NCBI GenBank assembly: GCA_947475095.1
Contig: CANJLG010000011.1
Span: forward strand, 17,936-81,935
Source of the DNA: Flavobacteriales bacterium
GTDB lineage: Bacteria; Bacteroidota; Bacteroidia; Flavobacteriales_D; Crocinitomicaceae
DNA length: 64,000 nucleotides
Reading direction: 5' to 3'
Shown: in pieces, positions 24,502 through 33,900 of the stretch
Layout: each line of letters starts with the position of its first letter
Position numbering within the stretch: position 1 is the stretch's first letter
Made by a program: the position numbers and the translations under genes
The notes under the pieces: generated by a model
Databases searched by the model: none
Seen by the model: only the letters and a program-made list of their open reading frames with translations
What the model was told of the DNA's origin: nothing

Positions 24502-25487
24502 AAAGAAGGTCATTTTTTAAAACGGGTTTAGGTTTGGGAGCGATTACTATGCTTCAGCCTTTAAAAGGAGCTACCGTTTTGGCTTCTTCATTTGAAGGTG
24601 TGGCTGCTGGTCCAATCGTTTTGTCGACTTGGATTCATGGATTAGAAGCGAATCGGGCGGCATGGGAAGTACTTGCTAAAGGTGGAAAAGCGCTTGATGC
24701 TGTTGAAAAAGGAGTTCGTATTACAGAAGCTGATTTAGCCAATAGAAGTGTTGGCATAGGTGGACGTCCAGATAGGGATGGACACGTTACACTGGATGCT
24801 TGTATCATGGATGAAAAATCTCGTTGCGGTGCGGTAGCTTTTATGGAAGGTATTGCACATCCGATATCCGTAGCAAGGGCAATCATGGAAACGACACAGC
24901 ATGTGATGCTTGTGGGTGAAGGGGCAGAAAAATTCGCAAGTGAAAATGGTTTTGAAAAAGCTAAAATGCCAATTGCTGAAGTAAAAAAAGATTGGAAAGA
25001 ATGGAAGAAAGAAAATAAAGAGATTTTTAAAAAGCCGATTATTAATCACGAAAATCATGATACAATTGGTATGATTGCTATGGATTCCAATGGTGATTTG
25101 AGCGGCGCTTGTACGACCAGCGGCTGGGCATATAAAATGCACGGTCGGGTAGGGGATTCGCCCATAATTGGGGCAGGTTTATTTGTCGATAATGAAATTG
25201 GTGCAGCTACTTCAACAGGATTAGGAGAGGCCATCATTCGTGTTGCCGGAAGTAGTATGGTGGTAGAGTTAATGCGACATGGCTATTCGCCTGCAGACGC
25301 TTGTAAAGAAGTGGTAAATCGTATAATAAAAAAACACAGTGACCTGAGTAATTTACAATGTGGATTTATTGCCATTGATAAAAAAGGAAATTATGGGGCC
25401 TATTCGGTTTACGCAGGATTCAATTATGCGCTGAAAACAGCCTCTGAAGACAAAATGGTGGATGCTGGTTTCGATCGAAATTGGTGA
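24498..25487 (+). CDS. Tat-exported N4-(beta-N-acetylglucosaminyl)-L-asparaginase-like Ntn hydrolase
   Basis: 329 residues. The N-terminus MKRRSFFKTGLGLGAITML has the twin-arginine motif (RRSFFKTG) of Tat substrates. The rest is a type 2 asparaginase/aspartylglucosaminidase: GGKALDAVEKGVRITE, HDTIGMIAMDSNGDLSGACTTSG and GAATSTGLGE. The autocatalytic nucleophile is T189 in HDTIGM, which becomes the N-terminus of the beta chain after self-cleavage. These enzymes remove GlcNAc-Asn or beta-aspartyl groups. Periplasmic location fits breakdown of glycosylated peptides. It follows mltG with a 4-nt overlap, and ends before a strong terminator. Confidence 0.88.
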   Translation: MKRRSFFKTGLGLGAITMLQPLKGATVLASSFEGVAAGPIVLSTWIHGLEANRAAWEVLAKGGKALDAVEKGVRITEADLANRSVGIGGRPDRDGHVTLDACIMDEKSRCGAVAFMEGIAHPISVARAIMETTQHVMLVGEGAEKFASENGFEKAKMPIAEVKKDWKEWKKENKEIFKKPIINHENHDTIGMIAMDSNGDLSGACTTSGWAYKMHGRVGDSPIIGAGLFVDNEIGAATSTGLGEAIIRVAGSSMVVELMRHGYSPADACKEVVNRIIKKHSDLSNLQCGFIAIDKKGNYGAYSVYAGFNYALKTASEDKMVDAGFDRNW

Positions 25488-25529
25488 TGCTTTTTACTTC
25501 AAGTAAAAAAAAAATCGAATTAAAATAAA

Positions 25530-25564
25530 AAATGCGTAAGCAAATTAAGCTTACGCATTTTTTT
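25530..25564. terminator. Bidirectional factor-independent terminator
   Basis: AAATGCGTAAGC (25530-25541) and GCTTACGCATTT (25549-25560) form a perfect 12-bp stem with a 7-nt loop, flanked by an A-run on the left and a T-run on the right. It lies between the convergent asparaginase-like gene and lipoprotein gene and can serve both. Confidence 0.88.
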
Positions 25565-25596
25565 AAATAAGTTAACTAAAAGTTATCTAATCAAAA

Positions 25597-26172
25597 TTAT
25601 AATTTATAGGCATCCATAGCATCTTGCATTGCTTTTTCAGCATCTTTCTGTGCACCTTTAACAGCATCACCAGCCTCTTCCATTGCGTCGTTCATGTCTT
25701 CATTAGAATTTAGAAGCTTCATTGATTCCCCTAATGCTTTACCATACATTTCGTATGCAGCGTCTAGGTCTACCATCTTTCCAGCTTCTAATTGAACTGC
25801 TAGTTTAGTCAAGGAAAGCATAGCCTTTAATTCTGAACTTGAGAATTTTTCCTTCGCATAACTTTCTAATTCATCCATTTTTTCTTTAAAAGCATCTTTT
25901 TCTTCAGCTGTTCCAGTTTTAACTATTTCAGCATATTCTGCAATCATTTCTTTGTACTTATTTGATGCATCTTGCGCTGATGTTAGCGATTCTACATTCA
26001 AGTCACTGGAACCCATGCTTGCACCTGTTTCATCATCATCTGCGCTAGCTTCACTAGTTGGGGGTGTTGTAACTGACGCTTTACTATCGTCTGTTTTTGA
26101 TCCTCCACAACTATTTAAAGCAAGAGAAAAACCAGCAATTAATACAGAAACATAAATTAATTTTGTTTTCAT
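25597..26172 (-). CDS. Helical lipoprotein, unknown function
   Basis: 191 residues. The N-terminus MKTKLIYVSVLIAGFSLALNSCGG is a lipoprotein signal peptide with the cysteine at residue 22. A low-complexity Ser/Thr/Asp linker follows (about 25-55), then a long alpha-helical, alanine/glutamate/lysine-rich domain (YKEMIAEYAEIVKTG, ALGESMKLLNSNEDM, AGDAVKGAQKDAEKAMQDAMDAY). No known family was recognised. It is monocistronic and convergent with the preceding gene across the terminator. The acidic linker suggests surface or periplasmic exposure. Confidence 0.7.
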   Translation of the reverse strand: MKTKLIYVSVLIAGFSLALNSCGGSKTDDSKASVTTPPTSEASADDDETGASMGSSDLNVESLTSAQDASNKYKEMIAEYAEIVKTGTAEEKDAFKEKMDELESYAKEKFSSSELKAMLSLTKLAVQLEAGKMVDLDAAYEMYGKALGESMKLLNSNEDMNDAMEEAGDAVKGAQKDAEKAMQDAMDAYKL

Positions 26173-26380
26173 TTTTTTTCTTTTTTTCTTTTTTTTCCTA
26201 CTCTAAAAGACTTTTCGGAACCCGTCGAAATAAAACTTAATATTTATCTCAAAACAAATATATATATAAATTGATATTTATTTCATTTTTTAAAGTAATA
26301 TGGTTTATTTAATGATTTTTTTATTTTATGGTCAATATTTATTAATCATTATTGGTTTCTTTTTATTTTTTTTGCAGAAC

Positions 26381-28843
26381 ATGAATTTATTAAAAGGTAA
26401 TTTACTGTTATTATTTCACATTTTTTTAGTAAATTTTTATGCTCAGCAGGAACTTACTTGGGAGTTTTATCATCCCATAAAAAAAGTATGGTTAGCTTTT
26501 GGTAAAGCCGGGAGTATTCAAGAAAAATTAATGGAACTTGGCGAATTACCTGATCCCTTTTTTGGAGACAATGAGAAACTGTATCAATGGATTGAGGAGC
26601 ATGAATGGAAGTTTAGAAGTACATTTTATCTTTCAGAAAAGGAACTGAGTGCAGAAAGTTTGGTTTTGAATTTTCCCAATATTGATACCTATGGCGAAGT
26701 TACAATCAATGAGACTTTTCTTAGACGAACAGCTAATTTTTTTCATCCGTATAACTTTGAGATCAAAGATTTATCGAAACCGGGTTACAATACTGTTTAT
26801 TTGACCATTACGCCACCGGTATTGTATCACAAATCTCGCTACGAAAATGAAAGTTTCCATTACCCAGCTCCTAATGACCCTGCTAAAATTAAGGCTGCGC
26901 CCTTAACTCGAAAACCTCAATTTCAGTTTGGCTGGGATTGGTCATTGAGAATGAATACCATCGGATTTTCGAAACCAGTTCAACTTATCGCTGCTAGTAC
27001 TAATTCCATTCAGCATTGCGTGGTGAATACCTTATATCAATCGAGTAATGCGGCCACATTATTGTATGTGCTGGATACTAAAGTTCCTATGAATGGTGGT
27101 GCTATTTCTTCGGCATTGTTTGGAGTACATCCATTGATTATGGATTCGCTTCCCTCGAATCATTTTCAGTTTGATTTTCAATTAGAAAATCCTAAATTAT
27201 GGTGGCCTGCAGGTTTTGGAGAACCAAATTTATATACGGATACGCTTCGTTTGCTAAATTCAAAAGGTCAGGTGATCGACCAACTTGTAATTGACTTTGG
27301 GGTGCGTACAGCTCAATTAGTACAGACAAAAGACGAATGGGGGACATCCTATGAATTTCACGTAAATGATGTTCCTGTTTTTTGCAAAGGCGCAAATTAC
27401 ATTCCACAATCCGTTTTTCCTGCTGCCGTAAAAGATCTTGAAATTGAAAATATGATTGATCAAATGATCGCTGCTAACTTCAATATGGTTCGAGTTTGGG
27501 GTGGCGGATATTATCCCAGTGATGTTTTCTATAAAACCTGCGATAAAAAAGGATTGTTGGTGTGGCAAGATTTAATGTTCGCTTGTGCTATGTATCCAGG
27601 GGACAGTGAATTTTTAAATAATGTAGAAACTGAATTAAATTATCAAATCCCACGAATTATCGCGCATCCTAGTGTCATTCTTATCAATGGCAACAACGAA
27701 GTGGATGTGGCGTGGAAGAATTGGGGCTTCCAACTACAATATTCCTTGAGTGATAAATCACAAAAAGTAATTGAAAAAGCTTACACAGATTTGTTTCATA
27801 CACTTGCCGATAAGGTGGTTTCTACCTGGACAAGCACTTCCTACATTCATACTTCACCACTCAGTAATTGGGGAAAAAATGAATTGTATAATCATGGTTC
27901 ACAACACTATTGGGGGGTCTGGCACGGTACTGATCCAATATCGAATTTTGCAACAAAAATTGGTCGCTTTAATGCTGAATATGGATTTCAAAGTTTTCCG
28001 GAATTTTCAACCTTGTCCTCTTTTTCAGATCGCAAAGATTGGGATTTAAATGCTAAGGTCATGAAACATCACCAAAAGAGTTATGTCGGTAATGGTATGA
28101 TTCTTAAACACACTACTTACCTATTTGGTGAACCTAAATCATTCGAGGAATTTGTTTATTTAGCTCAACTCACTCAAGCACATGCGGTTTCTTCTGCCAT
28201 CAATGGACATCGATTAGATGCGCCAAGATGCATGGGAACGCTTTACTGGCAATTGAATGATTGCTGGCCTGCACCAACTTGGTCGAGTATCGACTATTAT
28301 GGTAATTGGAAAGCACTACATTATGCCGTCCGTGATGATTATAGGCAAGTCGCGATATTGAAAAAGACGGACTCAAATGGGAATGTTCAATTGTTTTTAA
28401 AGTCAGATGATCCAAAAAGCAATGAAAGTGCTGTACAGGTTGTAATAGAGGTCTATAATTTAGACGGGGTAATGCTATCTAGTTCAACTCAAAAATTAGC
28501 CATTGACTACATGGAACAAATTTCATTGGGAACATTTAAACAGCAAAACCAAATCGTAAAAGTGTTAGTCGGAAATAAGTACGAACGATCGTTTCTTCTT
28601 AGCCAACAAAAATCCTTTCAGGGAAATGCTAAGTACTTGTTGAGTATCGAAAATTTAAACCTGACTCAAAAAACAGGGACGCTGCGCTTGGAAAATACCG
28701 ATTTCATGGCAGACGTTTGGTTTTATTCGTCAGTTTTAGGTGTGCATTTTAACAATAATTTTGAACATTTTCTCCCAGGTGTTCATCTTATACCTTTTAT
28801 TTTTACTGATCAAATTGGAGACATTAAACTCATGAATCGATGA
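26381..28843 (+). CDS. Secreted beta-mannosidase, glycoside hydrolase family 2
   Basis: 820 residues from ATG 26381, which gives a clean signal peptide (MNLLKGNLLLLFHIFLVNFYAQ); the longer frame from 26300 begins with an extra hydrophobic stretch in very AT-rich DNA and is unlikely. The GH2 catalytic pair is visible: acid/base E440 in LINGNNEVDVAWKNWG and nucleophile E533 in NAEYGFQSFPEF, with VWGGGYYPSDVFYKTCDKKGLLVWQDLMFACAMYP-like strands before them typical of beta-mannosidases. It releases terminal beta-mannose from mannosides or N-glycan cores. The stop overlaps the TonB-dependent receptor start by ATGA, so the two are coupled. Confidence 0.9.
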   Translation: MNLLKGNLLLLFHIFLVNFYAQQELTWEFYHPIKKVWLAFGKAGSIQEKLMELGELPDPFFGDNEKLYQWIEEHEWKFRSTFYLSEKELSAESLVLNFPNIDTYGEVTINETFLRRTANFFHPYNFEIKDLSKPGYNTVYLTITPPVLYHKSRYENESFHYPAPNDPAKIKAAPLTRKPQFQFGWDWSLRMNTIGFSKPVQLIAASTNSIQHCVVNTLYQSSNAATLLYVLDTKVPMNGGAISSALFGVHPLIMDSLPSNHFQFDFQLENPKLWWPAGFGEPNLYTDTLRLLNSKGQVIDQLVIDFGVRTAQLVQTKDEWGTSYEFHVNDVPVFCKGANYIPQSVFPAAVKDLEIENMIDQMIAANFNMVRVWGGGYYPSDVFYKTCDKKGLLVWQDLMFACAMYPGDSEFLNNVETELNYQIPRIIAHPSVILINGNNEVDVAWKNWGFQLQYSLSDKSQKVIEKAYTDLFHTLADKVVSTWTSTSYIHTSPLSNWGKNELYNHGSQHYWGVWHGTDPISNFATKIGRFNAEYGFQSFPEFSTLSSFSDRKDWDLNAKVMKHHQKSYVGNGMILKHTTYLFGEPKSFEEFVYLAQLTQAHAVSSAINGHRLDAPRCMGTLYWQLNDCWPAPTWSSIDYYGNWKALHYAVRDDYRQVAILKKTDSNGNVQLFLKSDDPKSNESAVQVVIEVYNLDGVMLSSSTQKLAIDYMEQISLGTFKQQNQIVKVLVGNKYERSFLLSQQKSFQGNAKYLLSIENLNLTQKTGTLRLENTDFMADVWFYSSVLGVHFNNNFEHFLPGVHLIPFIFTDQIGDIKLMNR

Positions 28844-30750
28844 AACATTTAACACTTACCTTAGGCTTATTTTGTAGCTGTTCAATATTGGCTCAAAACG
28901 GTAATCCCAACCTTACTCCAGCACCCTGCGATACAATCCCATTAAAAAAAGAGGTTGTAGTGTATGGAAAGGGATTGCCCGAAAACTTTACTGATCGCTC
29001 TTCGAGTATTCAGATAATCAGCATGGTTCAAAATAAAGACATGCCTATTAGGTCTGTGAATGAAGCATTATTGTTTGTGCCAGGTTTAGATTTGAGGCAA
29101 CGTGGTGGACAAGGAATTCAGGGTGATCTTAGCATTAGAGGTGGCACATTCGAACAAAATCTTATTTTGATAAACGGATTTAAACTTGTGGATCCCCAAA
29201 CTGGACACCATGCCTTAAATCTTCCCGTTCTTCTGACAAATGTACAGAGCATTGAGTTGTACAAAGGTTCTGCCACTCGAATTTTTGGCCAAAATGCCAT
29301 GACTGGCGCTGTGAATTTTGTGACTCAAGTTACTAATAAATTCGGCGTTAACATGCAGGTTTTTGCTGGAGATTTTGGTGGTGTAGGTACCCAAGCTACT
29401 GTTTCAGCACCCATTGGTAAACTAAAGCAATCTTTCTCCATGGGCTATGATAAAAGCAATGGTCATTGGTATAATTCGGACCATGTTAATCAGCAATATT
29501 TTTATGATGCGGCTTTGCCTGTCGGAAAAAAACAAGAGGTGCGAGCAATTGTGGGGTATACCGACCGGTCATTTGGTGCTAATGGTTACTATACTTCTGC
29601 TTTTCCGGATCAGTGGGAATCTACACAAATGGGCTTGGCTGGACTATCGCATCAAATAAGCTTGAACAAATTAAAATTCCTTACCAAAGCATCCTTGCGA
29701 ACGCATCGCGATGAGTTTCGTTTAAAGCGATTTGACCCTGCTTTTTACACCAATAAACATTGGTCTGAAGTAATGACTCTTGAGGAAACAGGGCAATGGA
29801 ATTCACGGACAGGCACAACAGGTTTCGGCGTTGAGTTTAGACAAGAAGGCTTGAAAAGTTCCAATTTAGGTGAACGCGATCGGACTTATTTTTCTGGTTT
29901 TATTGATCATAAGTTGACTTTTTTAAATCGAAAGTTGGTCATTGTTGGCAATGCACATTATTTTAATTTAGGCATGAATGGGAATGTTTATCAAAAGGTT
30001 CTTCCGGGTTTTGAGGTTTCATTTATGCCTATTAAGACACTTAGAATTTTTGGAAATATCAGTCAAAGCTACCGGGCTCCCTCTTACACTGAATTATTTT
30101 ACCAAGATCCATCTAATGTTGGAAATCCCGATTTGCAGCCAGAATATGCGACGAATGCCGAACTGGGTGCTAGTTTTTCTTGGGCTGATCTATCTGAGTT
30201 GAATAGCACGGAAAAGTCAAGAATTACAGTAGATGTCACACTATATCGTCGAAATACGATTAACATGATTGATTGGCTTAGAACGACCAATGCTATGTTA
30301 AATCCATGGAAGCCTGTGAATTTGTCATCCGTGATCTTTACAGGAATTGAGAGTAACGTGAGCTACCGATGGAATGGAAATGGTGTCATCATGATTCGAG
30401 AATTATCGCTTGGATACAATTATTTAGATGCGAGCCATCAGTTTGTTGATGCACTTGGTCAATCTGAGTCGCGCTATGCTTTTTCGGGTTTGAGAAATCA
30501 ATTGATAGGACGTCTTACTTTGAATTTGACGCATTGGGTCAATATAACAGTTGCATACCGTGGAATTGATCGAGTAGGGGGAAATGCTTATTCCTTGATG
30601 GATGCAAAAATCAAAGTGAATCCAACGCGCAACCTTTCCATGTTCTTAGAAGGAAATAATCTTTTTAACACATACTACATTGAAGCAGGATATGTTCAAA
30701 TGCCAGGAAGATGGTTTAAGTTGGGCATGTCTATTTCATTTAGTGAGTAG
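28840..30750 (+). CDS. TonB-dependent outer-membrane receptor
   Basis: 636 residues with a signal peptide (MKHLTLTLGLFCSCSILAQN). The plug domain shows VVVYGKGLPENFTDRSSSIQII, SVNEALLFVPGLDLRQRGGQGIQGDLSIRGGTFEQNLILINGF and KGSATRIFGQNAMTGAVNFVT. The barrel runs to a C-terminal phenylalanine-containing strand (RWFKLGMSISFSE). It lacks the CarboxypepD-like N-terminal domain of SusC proteins and has no SusD neighbour, so it resembles BtuB or siderophore receptors more than a polysaccharide-utilisation SusC. Its ATGA overlap with the beta-mannosidase suggests it may import a mannoside or glycoconjugate, but the ligand cannot be read from the sequence. Confidence 0.87.
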   Translation: MKHLTLTLGLFCSCSILAQNGNPNLTPAPCDTIPLKKEVVVYGKGLPENFTDRSSSIQIISMVQNKDMPIRSVNEALLFVPGLDLRQRGGQGIQGDLSIRGGTFEQNLILINGFKLVDPQTGHHALNLPVLLTNVQSIELYKGSATRIFGQNAMTGAVNFVTQVTNKFGVNMQVFAGDFGGVGTQATVSAPIGKLKQSFSMGYDKSNGHWYNSDHVNQQYFYDAALPVGKKQEVRAIVGYTDRSFGANGYYTSAFPDQWESTQMGLAGLSHQISLNKLKFLTKASLRTHRDEFRLKRFDPAFYTNKHWSEVMTLEETGQWNSRTGTTGFGVEFRQEGLKSSNLGERDRTYFSGFIDHKLTFLNRKLVIVGNAHYFNLGMNGNVYQKVLPGFEVSFMPIKTLRIFGNISQSYRAPSYTELFYQDPSNVGNPDLQPEYATNAELGASFSWADLSELNSTEKSRITVDVTLYRRNTINMIDWLRTTNAMLNPWKPVNLSSVIFTGIESNVSYRWNGNGVIMIRELSLGYNYLDASHQFVDALGQSESRYAFSGLRNQLIGRLTLNLTHWVNITVAYRGIDRVGGNAYSLMDAKIKVNPTRNLSMFLEGNNLFNTYYIEAGYVQMPGRWFKLGMSISFSE

Positions 30751-30768
30751 TTAGAAAAGTAGAAAATG

Positions 30769-30913
30769 GTGCTAAAGCACAATAGGAAGATGTCTTTATT
30801 TTAGTTTGGCTAAAGCCAAACTGAATAGATAATTGTTATATAATCTGTTTTATCTATTGAGCTTGCTTTTCAGCAAGCGATCAGAAAAGAAATAACAGAT
30901 TTGGCTTTAGCCA
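30769..30913. repeat. Cluster of palindromic (REP-like) elements
   Basis: In the 245-nt gap after the receptor gene are four hairpins: GTGC-TAAA-GCAC (30769-30780), AGTTTGGC-TAAA-GCCAAACT (30803-30822), GCTTGCT-TTTC-AGCAAGC (30861-30878) and TGGC-TTTA-GCCA (30902-30913). The second and fourth are inverted copies of each other (TTTGGCTTTAGCCA on opposite strands), and AATCTGTT (30842-30849) pairs with AACAGATT (30894-30901) around the third. This looks like a small MITE or REP unit. No transposase is nearby. The rest of the gap is AT-rich with a TATATTTG (-7-like) box at 30941. Confidence 0.65.
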
Positions 30914-30995
30914 CATAATATACTTGTTGATAAATTAATGTATATTTGATATTGAAAATAATTTAAGTATTATTTCAACTTCAAAATCTGACCAT

Positions 30996-33900
30996 ATGAA
31001 ATTTATTTTTTTTCTAGCGATTCTATTTTTAGTAATTAATCAAAGTTTCTCTCAAGAATCCATTCAAGCAACTTGGGGAATTGAACATTCAAAAAACAAA
31101 AGTTTTGTTGAGAATTTGGGTCAATTCGACCATGAGGAGAATCTTTCTACTGGTAAAATTAAATTTGCCATTGATTTTGGATCTACAAAAATATTTTTTG
31201 GTGAGAAGGGGGTGTCCTATAATTTCTTAGAAATACAAAAAAAATCAAAAGGTGAAAGGGCTGAATTAATGAATCAACCCGTTAAAACATTTGTGGAGCA
31301 TAAGCAAAAGGAAGCGCTTACGGGAAAATTCTTAGTAAAATCGGATCAGGTAACCATGTTTTGGGAGAATGCCTCTTCGGATGTCGAAATAAATGGCATG
31401 AATGTTACCTCTGATTACCATAGTTATACATTCGATAATAAAAACAAGGTGTCTCAAAACATCAACTTTGTGAAGGGTTTTGAGTACATCATTTATAAAA
31501 ATATTTACCCAAATATTGATGTTAAATATGAAGTTCATCCGGTGATTGGAATTAAATATGCGTTCATTCTACATGCTGGAGCGGATCCAACTCATATTAA
31601 AATGATCTATGACCGTCAACTTTCATTAAATGACAATGCCATCCACATCTCCACTTTATTTGGTGACGTAATCGATCATGCACCAATTACTTTTTATGAA
31701 GAGGAAAGGGAAAATGCCATTACTTCCCATTACAAGTTAGCAAACAATCAAATTACTTTTGAACTTGGCGCATATGATTTAACGAAAAGTATTGTAATAG
31801 ACCCTTGGGTTCAAACTCCTGTATTTCCTTTAAATTGGGATTGTGTTTGGGAGCTGGATACCGATGCTTTAGGAAATGTATACATCATTGGTGGTGTGGA
31901 TCCAATGCAATTAAAAAAATACAATAATGCTGGAGTTTTACAATGGTCTTATAATACGCCATACGACACCACGCAATGGTTGGGTACATTAGCCACGGAT
32001 GATATCGGAAATTCTTATGTTACGAATGGAACAGGGTATGAAATACTTAAAGTCAACACCGCAGGAGGATTGGTTTGGAGTAATCCAGCGCCAAGTGGCG
32101 GACAATTAAGCACTGAATTTTGGAATATTGCCTTTAATTGCGATCAAACAAAATTAATTATTGGAGGAACAGGGGGCAATTTAAATCTTCACGGTAGAAT
32201 TTATGAAGTGGATATGTCAAATGGAAACATTACAACATCCACGCAAGTAACAGCTACTGCTAGTCTTTTCGGTATCCCACCCCAAATTCAAGAGGTTAGA
32301 GGTTTAACGGCTGCTCCAAACGGTAAATATTATTTTGTTTCACTTGACACCATTGGTTATTTAAATGACAATTTAACGCTTTGCGGGGCAGGTTCAACGT
32401 CGCTTTATGAGAAAAACCATGGGGTGAATTGGAGTTATAAAAGTGAAAATTGGCGCTATAATAATACTGGAATTAAAGTTATTCGCGCGGATGCGAACTT
32501 CGTATACTTGAACAAGGGAAATGAACTACAAAAAAGATCCTTAGTTAATTTAAGTCTAATTGCTAGTGTGGCTATACCTGGAGGTGTCTTGTCGACTCCT
32601 TTTCTAAGTGATAATGTCACTGAAAATGCTGGAATTGACATTGATAATTGTGGGAATATTTATGTGGGTTCCAAAACAGGTGTCTATAAATTTAATTCAA
32701 GTTTAGTGCAACAGGCTTTTTACCCCACCGCTTTTTATGTGTACGATGTACGTGTAAGCACGGGAGGTGATGTTGTAGCTTGTGGTGGAAGCGGAAATAG
32801 TAGCTCAGCAACAAGAACTGGCGGTGTTCAGTCTTTTGCGGCTAGCGCTTGCGCAATTATCCCAATTACCTGTTGTGATGCCACGATTTGTATTCCTCAA
32901 AGTTTATGCGATAACGACGCTCCTGTTACCTTGACGCCAGCGGTGTCGGGAGGAACATGGAGCGGAACTGGTGTTAGTGCAGGGGGTGTTTTCAGTCCTT
33001 CCGTCGTTGGTCCGGGAAATTATACGATAACCTATACCTTAGCCTGTGGTTCTGAATCTATAATTATTCCTGTTAGTTCTTGTTCGTCAATTTTAGCAGC
33101 ATGTGTCGAATTAAATGGAACCTTATCCGCTATTAATGGTGTTCCTTCTTTTTCTTGGCAAAATTCAACAACGACAATTCCTTGTATTGCTGGTTTTGGT
33201 TCATATTGTGGGATTTTTACTGTTGCTGGGGCACCCGTTACTGCATGGAGTACTTTCGCTACTGGTGCAAATATTCCGGCACCTAGCACTTGGCCTATTC
33301 AATTAGTTGATAATCTCGGAACGGTCGTAGTGTATGCGAATTTAGCAGCCATTCCTTCCTGTCTGGTTAATCCTTGTTTGCCTTTCAATTTTACCATTCC
33401 TACTCAAACAAATGTCTTGTGTTTTGGTGGCACCACCGGATCTGCAACCGTTTCTGCAAGCGGCGGAACTGCTCCTTATAGCTATACTTGGACACAAGGA
33501 AGTTTGGCAGGTCCAACGCAAAGTAACTTAGCTGCTGGGTCGTATACCATAAATGTATTGGATGCTGCACTTTGTCCGGGTACAACAACGGTAGTTATAA
33601 CACAGCCTGCAACAGCATTAACGATAGGGATGTCTAACACGCCAACAAGTTGCGGAGGAAGTTCAGGTACTGCAACTGCTGCGCCTTCTGGTGGGACCGC
33701 TCCTTATTCGTACTTATGGACGCCGAGTGGGGGAAATTCTTCTTTGGCATCCAATCTTTCGGCAGGAGTATATTCTGTTACAATTACGGATAATAATGGC
33801 TGTCAAGCAAATGGAAATACGACAGTCACTACAAACGGTGGCCCAACCATCTCCCTAGTTTCAAGTCAAAATGTTTCCTGTTTCAATGGGAATAATGGTT

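Noticed and set aside
26300..26380. Longer N-terminus for the beta-mannosidase
   Set aside because: It would put an extra hydrophobic stretch in AT-rich DNA before a clean signal peptide that starts at 26381.
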